Of a stretch of DNA of 64,000 bases, positions 9,701-17,979 are shown in pieces. The translations under genes were made by a program, and so were the position numbers. Location of the stretch: assembly GCA_947495075.1 (NCBI GenBank), contig CANLXH010000001.1, forward strand, positions 744,001-808,000. The letters run 5' to 3'. The DNA is from an uncultured Croceitalea sp. (GTDB taxonomy: Bacteria > Bacteroidota > Bacteroidia > Flavobacteriales > Flavobacteriaceae). The stretch's first letter is position 1, and every line of letters starts with the position of its first letter. The notes under the pieces are model-generated. The model was given only the letters and a program-made list of their open reading frames with translations. It had not been told where the DNA came from and ran no database searches.

Positions 9701-10047
9701 CAAATATTATCACCGCCACCGGCATCAGAGGTAAAAGAAATGTGTTTTCCATCTGGGCTAAATCGTGGTTGCACTTCAAAAGGAATTCCACTTCTTAATG
9801 GGATTGCCTTTCCTCCAGTAATTGGCATTTTATAAATGTCACCTAATAAATCAAAAACTAGTGTTTTTCCATCTGGGCTAACATCAAGATTCATCCAAGT
9901 TCCTTCATTTGTAGTAAGGGGATAGTCTTTGTAATTAAAGGATTCCCCAGGATTGGTTACATCCCATTTTTTATCTTTTTTATTTTCTTCTTGTGTAAAT
10001 AAAGAGACAGATGCCAATAGCATCAATACGGTAAGTAATTTTTTCAT
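6760..10047 (-). CDS. Exported TolB-type propeller fused to amidohydrolase
   Basis: A 1095-residue exported protein. The signal peptide is MKKLLTVLMLLASVSLFTQ. Residues about 45-640 carry many PD40/TolB blades: SPDGKTLVF, SPDGKHISFTSD, TPDGNYLIG, SPDGKYVYY and SPDGKELVFVTW. Residues about 655-1050 form an amidohydrolase: the HxH metal pair is H719-A-H721 in GIVDAHAH, and the region ends with LKVGKLADLIVLDKNPLEDI. The last residues form a Cys-rich tail, GCGCELGHQ. The arrangement resembles Tricorn or DPP-IV, where a propeller gates a catalytic domain, but here the catalytic part is a metal hydrolase. Substrate unknown; peptides are a reasonable guess given the nearby peptidases. Monocistronic or first in its unit; divergent from the MFS gene. 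Confidence 0.88.
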   Translation of the reverse strand: MKKLLTVLMLLASVSLFTQEENKKDKKWDVTNPGESFNYKDYPLTTNEGTWMNLDVSPDGKTLVFDLLGDIYKMPITGGKAIPLRSGIPFEVQPRFSPDGKHISFTSDAGGGDNIWVMKSDGSDAKQISKESFRLLNNAYWTPDGNYLIGRKHFTSQRSLGAGELWQYHITGGSGLQLTKRKNDQQNLGEPCVSPDGKYVYYSEDVYPGGYFQYNMDPNSQIYVIKRYDFETGKTITITGGPGGAIRPQLSRDGTKLAFVKRIRTKSVLFLHDLKTGEEWPIFDGLSKDQQEAWAIFGVYPNFNWTPDDKAIVFWSAGKIHKIDVNSLELSNIPFQVENDIKIAERVHFNSPVAPENFDAKVIRHTVTSPDGKTMVFTAVGHLWSKKLPNGKPKRLTNNTDFESEPAFSPDGKELVFVTWNDENLGAVHRMPATGGSSTKLTTEKGIYRTPSFSPSAKLIAYRKERGNNDQGRTFTKKTGIYTINTNGSNQKWVSEEGEYPTFTKDGKRIFYQTGGTYFGNLTKSLKSVDLNGKEERTHVKSKYANRLVPSPDNDWIAFTNLHKAYIAPLAMTGKAIDLDNNSKSVPVSQIAKDAGINLHWSKDSQKIMWTLGDEYFSNNIKDRYTFLPGSPEKVAKPDSTGIKVGLQLKQHKPSGKIAFTNARIITMEGDEVIENGTIIINKNRIEQLGKSSEISVPENAKVFDVSGKTIMPGIVDAHAHVGGFRYGLTTQKHWQLYANLAFGVTTSHDPSANSESIFAMSELIKTGDMIGPRLYSTGIILYGADGDFKAVINNLDDARSSIRRTKAYGAKSVKSYNQPRRNQRQQVMQAARELGINVVPEGGSTFYHNMTMLMDGHTGVEHNIPVAPVYKDVIELWKNSKSGYTPTLIVNYGGLNGEYWFYQKDNVWENEKLLKYTPRGLVDARSRRRTMVPDEEYENGHIMVSKDATKLTNNGVKVNLGAHGQLQGLGAHWELWLLHQGGMTNMQALRAATLNGAEYIGAGDEIGSLKVGKLADLIVLDKNPLEDIKNTETVKYTMVNGRLFDTNTMNEIGNTKENRGKFWWENNKYNQAFPWHETSKSFTIPGCGCELGHQ

Positions 10048-10174
10048 TTATCTAACTGATTGGTCGCTTAAAGATAGGTAAAAGCTATTGGGATTTTAAT
10101 AAGAATGTTTTATGATTACCTTTAAAACCTATATTTTCAAAATAATAATAAGCTTTTAAATTATAAGTAGTAGA

Positions 10175-11437
10175 ATGAATAAGCCTTCTTGGTATTACCT
10201 GATACTTTTAATCCTTGCTGGCGAAGCAGTTTTTATTTTACCTTTTGTACTTCCTAGAATTTTTAGACCTACGGTTTTAGAAATTTTTCAGTTAGATAAC
10301 GTGGAGTTAGGTCTTTGCTTTTCGGTTTATGGAATTGTTGCTTTATTATCCTATTTAGTAGGAGGTCCTTTGGCAGATAAATTTCCACCTAGAAAATTGA
10401 TTGCAGTTGCATTATGGATGACAGCGGCAGGTGGTATTCTATTCGCAACTTATCCTAGCTTTAAAACATTACAGTTACTATATGGTTATTGGGGCTTTAC
10501 AACCATCTTTTTATTTTGGGCACCTATGATAAAGGCTACCAGAGTTTGGGGTGGTGAAAAATCTCAAGGAAAGGCCTTTGGTTTTTTAGATGGAGGAAGA
10601 GGATTAACAGGAGCTTTGTTCGGACTACTTGGGGTGTATATATTTTCATTATTTCTAGAAGAAGATGTGACTCAGGCATCTTTAGTAAATAGGCAAGAAG
10701 CTTTTACCTATGTAATTTATATCGCAGCAATTATTATATCTATTGTAGGGATATTGGTTTGGCTTTATATGAAATCTGGGATTAAAGAGTCAGAAATTCA
10801 ATTAGAAAAAATAACCGTTAAGCAGATAGGCGACGTTTTAAAAATACGATCAGTTTGGTTGTTAATGATAATTATTTTATGTGCTTATGTTGGTTATAAG
10901 ATTACAGATGTTCTTTCCTTATATGCCAAAGAAGTAATGAATTATGATGAGGTTGAATCTGCTAAAGTGGGTACTTTTTTACAATTTCTTCGCCCAACAA
11001 CTGGCATTATTGTAGGATTGTTAGTTGATAGATTCAGGATTACGTTTTGGTTATTATTAAGTTTTGTCTTTTGTGTTGTTGGAGGTATTTTGTTTGCTTC
11101 TGGTGTAATAGCACCATCAACTACTGCTTTATTCTTTATATCTGTTGTAATAATTGCTATTGGAGTTTATACAGCTAGGGCCTTATATTTTGGAGTAATG
11201 CAGGAAGGTAGAATTCCTTTGGTTCTAACGGGAACAGCTGTTGGATTAATATCTTTAGTTGGTTATACTCCAGATATTTTTGCAGGTCCAACTTATGGAT
11301 ATTTACTGGATTCTTATCCAGGTGAGCAAGGACATAAATATGTATTTTGGATGCTCACCGGATTTTCTTCTGTTGGGGCAATAGCAGCTTTTAGCTATTA
11401 TCGATTGTATCAAAAACAGCTATCGGGTATTTCTTGA
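10175..11437 (+). CDS. MFS transporter
   Basis: A 420-residue inner-membrane carrier with about twelve hydrophobic helices. The loop after helix 2 contains GGPLADKFPPRKL, the usual MFS motif A position (D, R, K). A central hydrophilic loop (IKESEIQLEKITVKQIG) separates the two halves. Family members exchange or co-transport small solutes; I cannot assign a subfamily or substrate. Its position facing an exported amidohydrolase and overlapping the end of the peptidase/nitrilase operon makes uptake of a hydrolysis product a reasonable idea, but that is inference. Its stop lies inside the last 18 bp of the convergent YdeI-like gene. Confidence 0.87.
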   Translation: MNKPSWYYLILLILAGEAVFILPFVLPRIFRPTVLEIFQLDNVELGLCFSVYGIVALLSYLVGGPLADKFPPRKLIAVALWMTAAGGILFATYPSFKTLQLLYGYWGFTTIFLFWAPMIKATRVWGGEKSQGKAFGFLDGGRGLTGALFGLLGVYIFSLFLEEDVTQASLVNRQEAFTYVIYIAAIIISIVGILVWLYMKSGIKESEIQLEKITVKQIGDVLKIRSVWLLMIIILCAYVGYKITDVLSLYAKEVMNYDEVESAKVGTFLQFLRPTTGIIVGLLVDRFRITFWLLLSFVFCVVGGILFASGVIAPSTTALFFISVVIIAIGVYTARALYFGVMQEGRIPLVLTGTAVGLISLVGYTPDIFAGPTYGYLLDSYPGEQGHKYVFWMLTGFSSVGAIAAFSYYRLYQKQLSGIS

Positions 11438-11992
11438 CTTTACTCCCTGTTTACAAAGAGAAATAATCTCATTAATTCGTTTTTGTCTAGTTTCTTCTCT
11501 TTTAGCTTGATTTAGCCAATACAGATAATTTTTACGTTGTCCTCGTGTATAGTTTTGATAGTTTTTTAAGGCTTTTGGGTTCTTGTTAAATGCTTCTTGT
11601 AGGTCCTTGGGAATTACGCCATTTTCTACATCATCCAGAGCTACCCATGAACCGTTTTTCTTTGCTATTTTAATAGAGAGGTATCCACTTTCATGAATAA
11701 GATCTGCTTTTTCCAATTCTTTTAAATGTTCTTTATTTACCCTACTCCAGACGCTTTTTGGTTTTCTAGGGCAGAAATATTGTCTGCGTTTACCATCATC
11801 TAAACTTTTTACAGTACTATCTATCCAACCATAACATAAAGCAACTCTTACGGCTTCTTCCCAACGCATACTGGGCATTTTATGCGCTATCTTATAAAAT
11901 ATGAGATAAATACCATTGGAAGAATTATGATTTATGTGTAACCATTGTCTAAACTCCGAATCATTTTTGAAATAGAGTTCTTGTTTTTCCAT
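11420..11992 (-). CDS. YdeI/OmpD-associated-like protein
   Basis: About 190 residues from the ATG at 11992. The longer open frame back to 12085 would run through the upstream gene, so I reject it. Typical family features are an aromatic N-terminus (FRQWLHINH), the W-x-E-A-V-x-x-A-L-C-Y-G-W-I-D-S block and the basic K-R-R-Q-Y-F-C-P-R-K-P-K-S-x-W-S motif, followed by a conserved Y-x-x-x-x-R-x-x-Y-L-Y-W-L segment near the C-terminus. Members of this family are linked to bacteriocin or envelope stress tolerance in some annotations, but no biochemical role is established. It starts 1 bp after the preceding stop and is the last gene of the long operon. Confidence 0.82.
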   Translation of the reverse strand: MEKQELYFKNDSEFRQWLHINHNSSNGIYLIFYKIAHKMPSMRWEEAVRVALCYGWIDSTVKSLDDGKRRQYFCPRKPKSVWSRVNKEHLKELEKADLIHESGYLSIKIAKKNGSWVALDDVENGVIPKDLQEAFNKNPKALKNYQNYTRGQRKNYLYWLNQAKREETRQKRINEIISLCKQGVKSRNTR

Positions 11993-11993
11993 G

Positions 11994-12797
11994 CTAAGAT
12001 TTTTTAAGTTCTTTTTGTAGACTATTAAAATAATCAAAAGCTTTAAGCAGTCGCGAGCCATACCAAGAGAAGTATTCTCCATCAACTAATTTAATAATCA
12101 CCTTAGGGAATTGTTTCTCTAATTCTTCTTTATGTTTAGCTTTAAATGGAAAAGGTTCAGAAGATAACAGTATATAATCAAGTTTTAATTTTTCTAACTC
12201 TTCTAGTGTTATTTCGGGATATCTTTCTTTTTCTTTATAAACGTTTTTAAGTTTATTAATATCTAACATATGGTCGATAAAAGTATCTCCGCCTACTACC
12301 ATGTATGGGTCTTTCCAGATAAAGTATGCGACTTTTTTGTAGCTATGATTTTGTGTAGATAGTTTGAATTTTTGTAGGTGTTCATTTATTTTAGAACATA
12401 TTTTTACAGCATTACTTTCTTTATTAAAGAGTAGGCCATATTGTTCTATCATTTCCAGTGCTTGTGAAATTGTCTCAACATTGGAAACATGAACAGGAAA
12501 TTCTTTTTCTAAAGTAGCAACAATTTCTTGCGTATTTTCCTCTTTATTACACAGGATAATATCTGGCTTTAGTTGCCTAATTGTATTAAAATTTACTTTT
12601 TTAGTGCCTCCAACTACTTTTTTATCCTTTCTTAGATGTTTGGGATGCACACAAAATTTAGTAATACCAACCAATTGTTCCTCTAAACCTAAATCTATAA
12701 TAGTTTCCGTCTGTGAAGGATTTAAGGAAATTATGCGCTTTGGGTATTGTTTAAAGGTGAGTGGTCTTCCTAATTGGTCCTTAACATTAATGTCCAT
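11994..12797 (-). CDS. Helical-backbone metal-receptor (BtuF-like) protein without signal peptide
   Basis: A 267-residue protein with the periplasmic-binding fold used for cobalamin and iron-siderophore receptors. The opening D-x-L-G-R-P-L-T-F...R-I-I-S-L-N-P-S-Q-T-E, then LKPDIILCNKE, the long backbone helix and LEKLKLDYILLSSEPFPF match the BtuF-like class III binding-protein pattern. Unusually, it begins MDINVKDQLGR with no signal peptide or lipobox, and no ABC permease or ATPase lies nearby. Such cytosolic relatives exist in Bacteroidota, but their ligand is uncertain. It starts 2 bp after the alcohol dehydrogenase stop, so it belongs to the same transcript. It may bind a cofactor or act as an enzyme; not determinable here. 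Confidence 0.8.
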   Translation of the reverse strand: MDINVKDQLGRPLTFKQYPKRIISLNPSQTETIIDLGLEEQLVGITKFCVHPKHLRKDKKVVGGTKKVNFNTIRQLKPDIILCNKEENTQEIVATLEKEFPVHVSNVETISQALEMIEQYGLLFNKESNAVKICSKINEHLQKFKLSTQNHSYKKVAYFIWKDPYMVVGGDTFIDHMLDINKLKNVYKEKERYPEITLEELEKLKLDYILLSSEPFPFKAKHKEELEKQFPKVIIKLVDGEYFSWYGSRLLKAFDYFNSLQKELKKS

Positions 12798-12799
12798 TA

Positions 12800-13840
12800 T
12801 TAAAACTGATTAATAACTTGAATCCCTTTAGATGTAAAATTGTCCATATTTGGTAAAGCATTTGGGACATCATTCAAGCTAATAGTATTTTCAACAAGCA
12901 ATTCTGGTTTTAGTTTTCCATTTAGAATCATATCCATCATGTTTGGATATTTATGAGCTTGCATGCCGTGACTACCTACAATTTCTAATTCGTTAGCTAT
13001 GACTAAATCCATAGGTATGTTAGGGTGTTTATGGTTACCTGTTACAAGACCAACTTGAACATGTCTTCCTCTTTTTTGAAGATTGGCGATTGAATTAAAA
13101 CAAGTTTCTGCACTCCCTAATGCATCCAGAGAGACATGGACGCCACCTTTAGTAAACTCTTTTACTTCTGAAACTACATTGGCACTTTCTTTTGCATTTA
13201 TAGTCATTACAGCCCCAAGTTTTTTTGCCAAATTCAGATTGTCAGGATTTATATCTATTGCAATAACTTTTGCTCCAAGCGCTTTTGCAATCATTATTGC
13301 AGAAAGACCTACACCTCCACAGCCATGCACAGCAACATAGTGTTGTTCTTTAACATCACCTTGCGCTACAACAGCCCTGTATGACGTAATAAACCTGCAA
13401 CCTAAAGTCGCAGCAGTGATATCTGAGATTTCATCAGGTAATTTAACCAAGTTAGTATCTGCAAAATCTAAAGAAACATATTCTGCAAAAGAACCCCAAT
13501 GCGTAAATCCTGGCTGAGATTGATTATCACAAACTTGTTGGTTATTGGAGATACATTGTTTACAACTACCACATCCACAAACAAATGGTACTGTAATCCG
13601 ATCATTCAAGGAAAACTTTTTTACATTTTTCCCCTTAGCAACTACCACTCCAGCTAATTCATGTCCGGGAACATGTGGTAATAAAATATCTGGGTCATGA
13701 CCCATCCACCCGTGCCAATCACTTCTGCAGAGTCCGGTTGCAGTTATTTTTACAACAACACCATCTTCTTTTGGCTTGGGTTCTGGCACATTTTTGATAG
13801 TAATAACTCCTTTGAACTCCTCAAAAACAGCAGCTTTCAT
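12800..13840 (-). CDS. Zinc-dependent alcohol dehydrogenase (MDR family)
   Basis: A 346-residue NAD(P)-dependent medium-chain dehydrogenase. Catalytic zinc ligands fit C38 ([10 protein letters not shown]) and H60-E61 (PGHELAG). The structural zinc lobe is complete, with cysteines at about 90, 93, 96 and 104 (CGCGSCKQC). The Rossmann loop is [11 protein letters not shown] followed by IAIDINPDN, whose acidic residue at the end of the second strand favours NAD over NADP. The reaction is reversible oxidation of an alcohol to an aldehyde or ketone. It overlaps the nitrilase by 4 bp (ATGA), so an aldehyde or alcohol intermediate linked to nitrile or acid chemistry is conceivable. Natural substrate unknown. 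Confidence 0.9.
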   Translation of the reverse strand: MKAAVFEEFKGVITIKNVPEPKPKEDGVVVKITATGLCRSDWHGWMGHDPDILLPHVPGHELAGVVVAKGKNVKKFSLNDRITVPFVCGCGSCKQCISNNQQVCDNQSQPGFTHWGSFAEYVSLDFADTNLVKLPDEISDITAATLGCRFITSYRAVVAQGDVKEQHYVAVHGCGGVGLSAIMIAKALGAKVIAIDINPDNLNLAKKLGAVMTINAKESANVVSEVKEFTKGGVHVSLDALGSAETCFNSIANLQKRGRHVQVGLVTGNHKHPNIPMDLVIANELEIVGSHGMQAHKYPNMMDMILNGKLKPELLVENTISLNDVPNALPNMDNFTSKGIQVINQF

Positions 13841-14766
13841 AAGTCTTTTTCCTTTTTTATTTCAGGTTGGTTATTTACTTTAAAATCAAAAATATCTTTT
13901 CTATTATAATGCCCATTTACATCAAAATCCATCTTACTGTGTACAATTTCGTCCAAATCTAATTCAGCAATAAGAATACCAGCTTCTCCAAATAATGGAC
14001 CCTCTAAAACCTTACCAAAGGGTGAAACTATAATACTACCTCCAGGGCACATATTTTCTGGTTCATCCTTAGCTAAAGACCGGTATTCTTTGGAATATAT
14101 CGATTTTGTAAAATACTGATTACAACCTAAAACAAAACATCTTCCTTCCAAAGCAATGTGTTTCATAGTGGCAGTCCATTCTTCTCTTGCGTCCGCAGTT
14201 GGAGCAATATAAATTTCTACGCCTTTTTTGAATATAGACATACGCGCTAGCGGCATATAGTTCTCCCAACAGATAAGCCCTCCTAGTTTTCCGATTTTGG
14301 TATTAAAAGTTACTAGAGATTCACCATCAGCTTCAGCCCAAATAACACGTTCTGTTCCAGTGGGTTTTATTTTTCTATGTACGCCCAACAATCCATCTGT
14401 AGGGGAGATATAGACCATACTGCAGTACAAGCTATTATTTTGCTCTTGTTTTTCTGTAATGCCTACTACCAAATAAGTATTATATTTTTTTGCTAATGAT
14501 AATAATCTATCCATGTCCTTACCGTTAAGGAACATGCTGTTTTCATAATATTTTGCATATAAGGCTTTACCTTCAGGAGTTCTACTACCTACTTTTGCAC
14601 CAAATAGAAATCCTCTGGGATAGCCAGGAACAAAAGATTCTGGAAATACAAGCAGATTACAGCCTTTTTTCGCACTGTTTTTTATCAGGCTTTCCATTTT
14701 ATCCAATGTTTTTTCTTTATCGAAAAAAACGGGACTGTCTTGGACCAAACCTACTTTTACTTTCAT
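13837..14766 (-). CDS. Nitrilase (carbon-nitrogen hydrolase family)
   Basis: A 309-residue cytosolic enzyme with the full Glu-Lys-Cys triad of the family: E43 in [12 protein letters not shown]132 in [11 protein letters not shown]166 in [11 protein letters not shown]. The CWENYMP block is characteristic of true nitrilases, which turn nitriles into carboxylic acid and ammonia, rather than of N-carbamoylputrescine amidases or aliphatic amidases. The [10 protein letters not shown] and [15 protein letters not shown] blocks support the same branch, and length is normal. It overlaps both neighbours by 4 bp (the TIKI-like gene before it, the alcohol dehydrogenase after it). The natural nitrile could come from an aldoxime or amino acid route, but none is visible here. 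Confidence 0.9.
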   Translation of the reverse strand: MKVKVGLVQDSPVFFDKEKTLDKMESLIKNSAKKGCNLLVFPESFVPGYPRGFLFGAKVGSRTPEGKALYAKYYENSMFLNGKDMDRLLSLAKKYNTYLVVGITEKQEQNNSLYCSMVYISPTDGLLGVHRKIKPTGTERVIWAEADGESLVTFNTKIGKLGGLICWENYMPLARMSIFKKGVEIYIAPTADAREEWTATMKHIALEGRCFVLGCNQYFTKSIYSKEYRSLAKDEPENMCPGGSIIVSPFGKVLEGPLFGEAGILIAELDLDEIVHSKMDFDVNGHYNRKDIFDFKVNNQPEIKKEKDL

Positions 14767-15554
14767 GGCTCAGTGATGGTTTTTAAAAAAGGTTCCATTT
14801 CTAAAAGTTTAATATCGTCTCTTTTACGAAGCTCACGTAAAAACCATCCTTTGTGTCCAGCACCGTAAACGATTAAAAAACGCTTTCCTTTGTAACGATG
14901 TTTTTCCAAGGCTTTTTCAATATTCCAGTAATGTGCAATATTTATATTTTCCCAGCCGCCTAGACCTAATTCTACATTAAATAACTTATTGTAGGTCTGT
15001 AAAGCAATATCTTGGATACTATCATACAAATTGGAGTGAATAAAATATGGATTATTAACTTTACCTGTAGCCTTATAAATAGAATCAGAACGTTTATTAG
15101 CTTCAACATAAGCTTTCCAATCTTCAATTCTGGTTGAATCTTTGCTAATGGCTCTTAACTGGTCACTTCTTCTATCTGCCATTGGTTTTGTCCATCCGGC
15201 AGTTGGTATAATTTCAAAATCTTGTTCTTTGGTCAGTGGAAAAATAACATCTACATATTCTGGAAAACGTAGTACTCTTGGTTCAGAAATACTATCATCT
15301 CTTTTAAAGCCTTTCATAGCTTCTCCCATTCTGTCTGGTGGAATCTCTGCTAAAATATAGTCTGGATTAATCTCTCGGATTAATCTATCTAGATAATTGA
15401 TATTGTATACGCTATCTGTTAAATGCCCGCTATGGATAGTTCCTAATACTAAAACCTCGTTCTTTGTTAGTTTTTCATTAGGCTTTGCGCTGTCTTTACA
15501 TGCAGTAAGAATTATGAAAAAACTTAAAATACCTATTTGAGTTACTATTCTCAT
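14763..15554 (-). CDS. TIKI/TraB-like lipoprotein (DUF5694-like)
   Basis: A 263-residue lipoprotein with the lipobox LTAC near residue 19. The three hallmarks of the TIKI/TraB superfamily seem present: the G-x-x-H box in LVLGTIHSGH, the E-x-x-x-R box in LAEIPPDRMG, and a late histidine in VYGAGHKGWF. Proteins of this superfamily are thought to be metal-dependent proteases or hydrolases, but the bacterial members are mostly uncharacterised. It overlaps the arginase-like gene and the nitrilase gene by 4 bp each, so it is tightly co-translated. A second member of the same family is encoded at 41126-42001 after the serine-hydrolase array. Substrate unknown. Confidence 0.7.
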   Translation of the reverse strand: MRIVTQIGILSFFIILTACKDSAKPNEKLTKNEVLVLGTIHSGHLTDSVYNINYLDRLIREINPDYILAEIPPDRMGEAMKGFKRDDSISEPRVLRFPEYVDVIFPLTKEQDFEIIPTAGWTKPMADRRSDQLRAISKDSTRIEDWKAYVEANKRSDSIYKATGKVNNPYFIHSNLYDSIQDIALQTYNKLFNVELGLGGWENINIAHYWNIEKALEKHRYKGKRFLIVYGAGHKGWFLRELRKRDDIKLLEMEPFLKTITEP

Positions 15555-16357
15555 TTCATTAATAAATTTATGATTTTAGTAATAGGAAGTAATTCTTCTG
15601 CCTTTGTAGTTATGGATTCTAATACACTGCTTCCAACAACTTTAAATTGTTTTTGGAGCCTTATAATGCATTCTTCAGCCTCTTTAATCCTTAAACCATC
15701 TGGAACTTTGTAATAAGTTTTATCATAATCGGTTGGTTCTAAACAATCAAAATCGAAATGTAGGTATAAGTTAGTAATTCCTTTATCCTTCAGTATTTTA
15801 ATTAACTCAGTAATATTCAGTTTTTTTGGTGCATAGATATTTCCTTGATTAATTCTTATTTGCTCCATTTCATCAATATCTCGTAAACCAACATAATGTA
15901 TTTGTGAAGAAGCTATGGTAGAGCTCAGTAATGGATTCATATGTGGTTCTCCTTCTCCTAATAAGGTTCGTAGTGGCATACCATGAAAATTACAACTGGT
16001 TGAATCACAAGGTTTATTGATATCTGCATGAGCATCAAACCAAATGACTCCTAAATTTGGATATTTTTTATTGAGATAGGAGACAGGTACTATTTCTAAG
16101 CCACAATCACCTCCTATAATTTTGAGCGTTTCAGGATTTTCTTCTTCTATAGACTCTTTGAGACGTGAAAGCTGCTCAATAATAGCTTCATAATTATTAA
16201 TACTATGTTGCTGTTTTCCATATTCTCCTGCACTAATTTTAGAAAGTGGAATTGGAATAAAACTATCATCATTTAAATAATCTAATACCGTTTTGGCTCC
16301 TGGTTCGATAGCAGTACCAGTTCCAGAACCTTGCCATTGCGGAAAATAAATTTTCAT
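15551..16357 (-). CDS. Arginase/agmatinase-family protein with altered metal ligand
   Basis: A 268-residue ureohydrolase-fold protein. The family motifs are WFDAHADIN (D108, H110, D112) and HFDFDCLEP (D202, D204), which hold the two manganese ions. The first motif reads IGGDCGLEI instead of the classical GGDHS, so the usual metal-A histidine is a cysteine at position 84. Such variants occur in an uncharacterised arginase-like clade, so arginase activity should not be assumed. The reaction, if retained, would be hydrolysis of a guanidino, amidino or formimino group. The start ATG shares one base with the M1 peptidase stop (TAATG), and the end overlaps the TIKI-like gene by 4 bp. Confidence 0.82.
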   Translation of the reverse strand: MKIYFPQWQGSGTGTAIEPGAKTVLDYLNDDSFIPIPLSKISAGEYGKQQHSINNYEAIIEQLSRLKESIEEENPETLKIIGGDCGLEIVPVSYLNKKYPNLGVIWFDAHADINKPCDSTSCNFHGMPLRTLLGEGEPHMNPLLSSTIASSQIHYVGLRDIDEMEQIRINQGNIYAPKKLNITELIKILKDKGITNLYLHFDFDCLEPTDYDKTYYKVPDGLRIKEAEECIIRLQKQFKVVGSSVLESITTKAEELLPITKIINLLMK

Positions 16358-17979
16358 TAAAGCGCTTTGGTATTAATGTAGAAGTTACGGTTGATTTCTA
16401 ATTTGCCACTCATAGTTTCTGTTTTCCATTCTGAAGTTGGGAAGAGCCACTTTTCTTTATTATCCATGGTAACACGAACAGGCATGTCAAAACCTTTAAT
16501 TATGTTGATGTAACGATATTTGAGCTTAGAATCTTCAGTTTTATACTCTAAAGTGGGAATCTTTATTGTTCTTAAATATTGTTCGAAAAATTCCGTTAAG
16601 TCGATACCCGTTTCTTGAGAAAGAAAGGATTCTATTTGTTCCGTAGTTACTGTTTGGTGATAGAATTTTTTATTCATTCCTCTTAAAACGTTACGCCACT
16701 TTTCATCATCTTCAATAAGTTGCCTTAATGTGTGCAAAATGTTGGCACCTTTGTAATACATATCTCCGGAACCCTTTTTGTTAAGATTATAGCGCCCAAT
16801 AATTGGTTTGTCATTTCTAATATTGGCTCTAGTACCAATAACATAATCTGCAGCAGCTTCTTTACCAAAATGGTAATCCAAGTACAGGTTTTCTGAGTAT
16901 GCTGTAAAACCTTCATGAATCCACATGTCTGCTATATCCTTATAGGTGATATTATTTGCAAACCATTCATGACCCGCTTCGTGAATTATAATGAAGTCAA
17001 ATTTTAAACCCCAACCAGTTCCTGAAAGGTCGTTCCCCAAATATCCATTTTGATACTTGTTGCCATAAGTAACTGAGCTTTGATGTTCCATTCCCAAGTA
17101 GGGTACCTCTACCAGTTTAAATCCATCTTCATAAAAAGGGTAGGGACCAAACCAATGTTCAAAAGCTTCCATCATCTTTGCGGTTTGCTTAAACTGTTTT
17201 TTGGCTTTTTTTAGATTATCGCGAAGAACATAATAATCTAAATCTAATTCCCCTTTTTCTCCAGGGTACTTTTCACTATAATGCACATAGTCTCCCATAT
17301 TTACATTAACCCCATAATTATTTATAGGGTTATTTACAAACCAATGGTACGTTTTAGTATGCTCATTTTCATCTACTTTACGTAATCTTCCGTTAGAAAC
17401 ATTCGTCAAATCTTTTGGTGTGGTAATACTTATGGCCATACTATCAACCTCGTCATACATATGGTCTTTATTGGGCCACCAAACACTTGCGCCAAGACCT
17501 TGACAAGAAGTAGCCACAAAATGGTTATCGTTATTGTCCTTTTTCCAAGAAAAACCACCATCCCAAGGTGCTCTTACCGCTTCTTTAGGATAACCAGAAT
17601 AGTAAACTTCTATTTCGTTAAAATCTCCTTCTTCTTGTTTTTTATCTAACAATATTAAATGTACATTACCACTGCTTTTAAAAGAGAGTTCCTCATCATC
17701 ACTCATTACTTTTTCAATCTTCATTGGTGGTTGCAGGTCTATTTGCATGATTTGCTTAGATTTTAAAACCTTGTAGCGTATCGTATTTTTTCCTGATATA
17801 TATTTTTTATCAGGCTCTACTTCTATATCTAAATGGTAATAATTTAAGTCCCACCATTCTCTCTCTGGAGTAATACTACCTCTTAAATAATCTGCTTTAG
17901 TGTAACTGGTGTCTTCTTTTTGTGCGCAAAGGCTACTAGTAATAAATAATGCAGCTATTATTCTCTTAATTCTACCCAT
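16357..17979 (-). CDS. M1-family zinc aminopeptidase, exported
   Basis: A 540-residue exported metallopeptidase. A short signal peptide ends near LCAQ. The zinc site is H333-E-A-G-H337 with the third ligand E356 (WIHEGFTAYSE), the standard M1 spacing. The exopeptidase motif reads GMEH rather than the common GAMEN (residues 296-299), a variation frequent in bacterial secreted M1 enzymes. The N-terminal beta domain lies before residue 230 and the C-terminal part is short, without the long helical domain of PepN. It removes N-terminal residues from peptides outside the cytoplasm. Its ATG lies directly after the stop of the M28 peptidase, so the two are likely made together. Confidence 0.9.
   Translation of the reverse strand: MGRIKRIIAALFITSSLCAQKEDTSYTKADYLRGSITPEREWWDLNYYHLDIEVEPDKKYISGKNTIRYKVLKSKQIMQIDLQPPMKIEKVMSDDEELSFKSSGNVHLILLDKKQEEGDFNEIEVYYSGYPKEAVRAPWDGGFSWKKDNNDNHFVATSCQGLGASVWWPNKDHMYDEVDSMAISITTPKDLTNVSNGRLRKVDENEHTKTYHWFVNNPINNYGVNVNMGDYVHYSEKYPGEKGELDLDYYVLRDNLKKAKKQFKQTAKMMEAFEHWFGPYPFYEDGFKLVEVPYLGMEHQSSVTYGNKYQNGYLGNDLSGTGWGLKFDFIIIHEAGHEWFANNITYKDIADMWIHEGFTAYSENLYLDYHFGKEAAADYVIGTRANIRNDKPIIGRYNLNKKGSGDMYYKGANILHTLRQLIEDDEKWRNVLRGMNKKFYHQTVTTEQIESFLSQETGIDLTEFFEQYLRTIKIPTLEYKTEDSKLKYRYINIIKGFDMPVRVTMDNKEKWLFPTSEWKTETMSGKLEINRNFYINTKAL

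Noticed and set aside
11993-12085. Longer N-terminus for the YdeI-like protein
   Set aside because: The extension overlaps the coding end of the preceding gene and adds no family residues; the ATG at 11992 gives the expected start.
13837-16357. Arginine to putrescine route (decarboxylase, agmatinase, N-carbamoylputrescine amidase)
   Set aside because: The CN-hydrolase has the CWENYMP block of true nitrilases, the ureohydrolase lacks the normal GGDH motif, and the decarboxylase is of the group II type, so the classical pathway is not supported.
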